A DNA stretch of 33,896 nucleotides, taken from NCBI GenBank assembly GCA_937861115.1, contig CALMBD010000057.1:1-33896 (forward strand), in the 5' to 3' direction. Positions 32,413-33,896 of the stretch are shown here, piece by piece. The position numbers and the translations under genes are program-made. Each line of letters starts with the position of its first letter. Position 1 is the first letter of the stretch. The notes under the pieces were generated by a model that was not told where the DNA came from, searched no databases, and worked only from the letters and a program-made list of their open reading frames with translations. This DNA comes from an uncultured Bacteroidota bacterium. Its GTDB lineage: Bacteria; Bacteroidota; Bacteroidia; Chitinophagales; Saprospiraceae.

Positions 32413-33896
32413 ATGACACTCGTAGAAGCTACTACCTTGCTCGAAAAAAATAAACCCGCTATGCGTAAAGACGGATCGCAGAACACCAAGATCGTCGCAA
32501 CCGTTGGCCCGGCCTGCAACACTTATGAAAACCTGCTCAAACTGGTGAAAGCCGGTGTTGACGTTTTTCGGCTTAATTTCAGTCACGGCAGCCACTCCGA
32601 TCACCTGAAGGTAATTGAACACATTCAGAACATCAACCAGCAGTTTAATACTCACATTGGTATTCTGGCTGACCTGCAGGGACCGAAACTCCGGGTAGGC
32701 AAAATAAAAGACAATGCTTTGCCCCTCGAAGAGGGCGACATCATCACCATCGTGAATGATGAACACGCAGAAGGTACCAAAGACAGGATATACATGTCGT
32801 ATCCGGAGTTTGCCGAAGATTGCCAAGTAGGCGAACGCATCCTGATGGACGACGGCAAACTTGTTTTCGAAGTAGTAGCCACCAACGGAGTGGATACGGT
32901 TCGCCTGAGATGTCTGCACACAGGGGTTTTGAGCAGCAATAAAGGCGTAAACCTGCCCGATACCAATGTCAAACTCCCGTCCATGACCGAAAAGGACAGG
33001 GAAGACCTGGATTTTATCCTGACACAGCCGGTCAACTGGATCGCTCTTTCCTTTGTTCGCCGTGCAGAAGACCTCAATGACCTGAAGCAGATCATTGAAG
33101 ACAGGCGGCATCCGGCAAAAGTGATGGCTAAAATTGAAAAACCCGAGGCGGTCAACAACATCCGGGAAATCATAAAATCCGCCAACGGTATCATGGTTGC
33201 CCGGGGCGACCTCGGGGTTGAAATGCCTATCGAACGCCTGCCGACTACTCAAAAAGAGATCGTGGGCCTTTGTATGCAATATGCCCGGCCTGTTATCGTA
33301 GCGACCCAGATGATGGACAGCATGATTGTTAACCCCTCCCCCACCCGGGCAGAAGTGACGGATGTGGCCAATGCCGTGCTCGACGGAGCAGATGCGGTAA
33401 TGCTCAGTGGTGAAACCTCGGTGGGCAAATATCCCGAGCTGGTGGTGCAGTATATGGGGCGTATCATCGCTGAAGCCGAGCGCCAGTACTGGCCTCAAAT
33501 TGAGAGCAAGCGCCCGCGAGCCGTTGAAAAATCAAAACTGTTCCACTCTGACGTAGTTTGTTTCAATGCCTGCCGGGTCGCAGAGGAAATTGGCGCCAAG
33601 GGCATTATCGGCATGACAACCTCCGGTTATACGGCGTTTAAGGTCAGCAGTTTCCGACCCAATGCACGCATTTTCATATTCAGCGACCACCTTAATATGC
33701 TGAATACCATGAACCTGATCTGGGGCGTGCAGTGCTTTTACTACGATCGGTTTACCACAACCGACGAAACCATCCAGGATTGTACGGATATCCTGAAGGA
33801 AAGCGGGTTTGTCAATATCGGCGATACGGTGATCAATACAGGCGCCATGCCGTTGCACCGCCGCTACAGGACCAATATGTTGAAAGTGACAGAGGT
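32413..33896 (+). CDS. pyk: Pyruvate kinase, 3' end cut by the window
   Basis: The frame is open from the ATG at 32413 to the last base (494 codons, no stop), so the last few residues are missing. The enzyme converts phosphoenolpyruvate and ADP to pyruvate and ATP. Visible motifs: NTKIVATVGPACNTYENLLKL, VDVFRLNFSHGSHSDH (substrate and K+ site), ILADLQGPKLRVG, the active-site lysine region KVMAKIEKPEAVNN, IMVARGDLGVEMP, PVIVATQMMDSMI and TRAEVTDVANAVLDGADAVMLSGETSVG. The B domain lies between about 90 and 170. The ATG at 32461 (MRKDGSQNTK) is an alternative start 16 codons in. The C-terminal domain is nearly complete at the window end. Confidence 0.95.
   Translation, partial: MTLVEATTLLEKNKPAMRKDGSQNTKIVATVGPACNTYENLLKLVKAGVDVFRLNFSHGSHSDHLKVIEHIQNINQQFNTHIGILADLQGPKLRVGKIKDNALPLEEGDIITIVNDEHAEGTKDRIYMSYPEFAEDCQVGERILMDDGKLVFEVVATNGVDTVRLRCLHTGVLSSNKGVNLPDTNVKLPSMTEKDREDLDFILTQPVNWIALSFVRRAEDLNDLKQIIEDRRHPAKVMAKIEKPEAVNNIREIIKSANGIMVARGDLGVEMPIERLPTTQKEIVGLCMQYARPVIVATQMMDSMIVNPSPTRAEVTDVANAVLDGADAVMLSGETSVGKYPELVVQYMGRIIAEAERQYWPQIESKRPRAVEKSKLFHSDVVCFNACRVAEEIGAKGIIGMTTSGYTAFKVSSFRPNARIFIFSDHLNMLNTMNLIWGVQCFYYDRFTTTDETIQDCTDILKESGFVNIGDTVINTGAMPLHRRYRTNMLKVTE

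Noticed and set aside
32320-33498. Minus-strand open frame of 392 codons
   Set aside because: It lies antisense to pyruvate kinase, whose motifs run through the whole region on the plus strand; the minus frame has no recognisable family.

Overview
The window comes from a Bacteroidota chromosome, most likely a Saprospiria-type (gliding or filamentous, T9SS-bearing) bacterium. This rests on gene content: a 1366-residue adhesin with SprB-like repeats and a C-terminal type IX sorting domain, a GldE-type CBS protein in the mutY-ssb-gldE order, a FadB with the dehydrogenase half first, an OmpA protein with PD40-like repeats, and promoters of the Bacteroidota form (TTTG, about 19 nt, TAnnTTTG) instead of E. 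coli-type -35/-10 boxes. No rRNA, tRNA, CRISPR array, IS element or prophage is visible. The species is not determined.

Layout. 1-1995 (+): the end of heme A synthase (ctaA), an alpha/beta hydrolase and a secreted FKBP prolyl isomerase. 2005-6080 (-): a compact four-gene operon of unusual composition, described below. 6214-9891 (-): rluB-like pseudouridine synthase, a small outer-membrane barrel and nadB. 10134-14234 (-): the giant adhesin. 14483-15517 (+): three small envelope genes (holin-X-like, unknown, YtxH-like). 15647-19239 (+): fadB-fadA beta-oxidation pair, closed by a strong terminator hairpin. 19338-25527 (+): OmpA/PD40 protein, thrC, a Gfo/Idh/MocA oxidoreductase, and a GT2 glycosyltransferase fused to a relic phosphoglycosyltransferase. 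25543-32097 (-): acpP, fabF, rnc, mutY, ssb, gldE and a LptF/LptG-type permease in transcription order. 32413-end (+): pyruvate kinase, cut by the window end.

The strongest candidate for an undescribed system is the operon at 6080-2005. Its first gene joins an N-terminal domain resembling Effector-Associated Domain 11 (an adaptor known from bacterial conflict and signalling systems) to one membrane helix and TPRs. The second encodes a secreted protein whose last 140 residues are 22 hexapeptides in one unbroken six-residue register: 11 of C-x-H-x-x-x, a one-unit gap, then 11 of H-x-Y-D-x-x. The third is a probable lipoprotein M48 zinc protease with a SPOR-like tail. The fourth is a secreted thioredoxin-fold protein that has lost the first cysteine of its CxxC motif. 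A near-canonical promoter precedes the first gene, and the last two overlap by ATGA. A cytoplasmic adaptor linked across the inner membrane to a metal- or redox-handling periplasmic module is a reasonable inference, but the function is unknown.

A second notable signal is a pair of near-perfect 16-bp parS-like palindromes (core GTTCCACGTGGAAC) 356 bp apart, one inside thrC and one just after it. They suggest a ParB loading zone, and so perhaps proximity to the replication origin.
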